Source of the DNA: Methanosarcina sp. 2.H.T.1A.6
Lineage (GTDB): Archaea > Halobacteriota > Methanosarcinia > Methanosarcinales > Methanosarcinaceae
Length of the DNA stretch: 64,000 nt
Direction of reading: 5' to 3'
NCBI RefSeq assembly: GCF_000979455.1
Contig: NZ_JJOY01000023.1
Coordinates: 62,001 to 126,000 of the forward strand
This document shows, in pieces, positions 63,733-64,000 of the stretch. The stretch's first letter is position 1. Every line of letters starts with the position of its first letter. The notes beneath the pieces are model-generated. The model was not told where the DNA came from. It was given only the letters and a program-made list of their open reading frames with translations, and did no database searches. A program made the translations under genes and the position numbers.

Positions 63733-64000
63733 TTAGTTTTTTTGCTTTCTTTTATGCAGGAAAATAGCGGACATGCATATTATCCCATATCCAATTTCGA
63801 ACCCGGGGGCCTTTGTGTCTTCTTCCTGCCCGGAATTCGGTTCAACTTCTTCCTCTATACTTTTCATCTCTTCTTCTGCGGCGCGAGTTTCCTTCTCAGG
63901 CTCCGTTTCTGTTGAGTCTTCTTCGGAGAGGCTCTTTGCTTTTCCTGTTATTACGAACGAAGAAAATGCCGGAGTTTCGGCTGTGAAGTACAGGAATTTG
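63733..64000 (-). CDS. C-terminal part of a third PGF-CTERM surface protein (continues past the window)
   Basis: An open frame runs from the right edge to TAA at 63733-63735, about 88 residues. Seen: KFLYFTAETPAFSSFVITGK (end of a PGF-pre-PGF domain), a Glu-rich linker, then APGFEIGYGIICMSAIFLHK and a basic tail, i.e. a PGF-CTERM tail. It is a close paralogue of the C-terminus of the gene at 60485-63244. Its N-terminal domains are outside the window, so NosD/PKD content is expected but not seen. Confidence 0.88.
   Translation of the reverse strand, partial: KFLYFTAETPAFSSFVITGKAKSLSEEDSTETEPEKETRAAEEEMKSIEEEVEPNSGQEEDTKAPGFEIGYGIICMSAIFLHKRKQKN

Overview
The window comes from a methanogenic archaeon of the genus Methanosarcina. 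The evidence is a complete mtrEDCBAFGH operon (Na+-translocating methyl-H4MPT:coenzyme M methyltransferase), a complete fmdEFACDB operon (formylmethanofuran dehydrogenase) in the gene order described for the molybdenum enzyme of Methanosarcina, archaeal RNase P subunit Rpp21, SRP19, archease/RtcB, TrmB and HxlR regulators, and large NosD/PKD surface proteins with PGF-type C-termini. I remember the ModC of M. acetivorans as very similar but not identical to the one here, so a sister species is plausible; the species is not proven. I see no rRNA, tRNA, CRISPR array, insertion sequence or prophage.

Layout. 0-3.5 kb: archease (C-terminal part), rtcB, and a convergent ribbon-helix-helix-like protein. 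4.5-9.6 kb: mtr operon on the minus strand with a clear terminator. 10.3-13.1 kb: TIM-barrel sugar isomerase-like protein and a sodium:solute symporter. 13.6-17.3 kb: wtpABC molybdate/tungstate transporter plus a ModE-type regulator. 17.6-23.2 kb: RND exporter with two paralogous COG1361 membrane-anchored proteins, divergent from a TrmB regulator. 23.4-27.6 kb: metallo-beta-lactamase-fold hydrolase, rnp4, a small Cys-rich membrane protein, srp19, a hypothetical, a lipoprotein and a pilin-like protein. 27.7-34.5 kb: nickel/peptide-type ABC transporter bracketed by two paralogous methyltransferases. 35.3-41.2 kb: fmdEFACDB. 41.5-46.7 kb: SIMPL protein, GNAT-like enzyme, methyltransferase, duplicated-domain secreted protein, purN. 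46.8-48.5 kb: DUF364 protein and ModD. 48.8-53.4 kb: four flavin redox enzymes, HxlR regulator, MATE exporter. 54-56.4 kb: XPD/Rad3-like helicase. 56.5-64 kb: three tandem NosD/PKD surface-protein genes, the last cut by the window edge.

How it works together. The strongest new signal is a molybdenum/tungsten regulon. The spaced palindrome TATGT-N8-ACATA occurs at the wtpA start (13572-13595), twice in the fmd promoter/leader (35168-35191 and 35252-35275) and upstream of modD-DUF364 (48649-48672). These sites resemble the E. coli ModE operator, and a ModE-type protein is encoded here. Together they tie metal uptake, the Mo-containing first enzyme of CO2 reduction, and the poorly understood ModD/DUF364 pair to one regulator.

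The second signal is probable AUU translation starts. Three membrane or secreted proteins have an ATT codon eight bases after a good Shine-Dalgarno sequence, and in one of them (RND) the first transmembrane helix is missing unless ATT is used.

Other points for follow-up are an RND-COG1361-COG1361 export module with a TrmB-linked operator, two methyltransferases flanking a metal/peptide importer, and short tandem repeats (8-18 bp units) in many of the intergenic regions.
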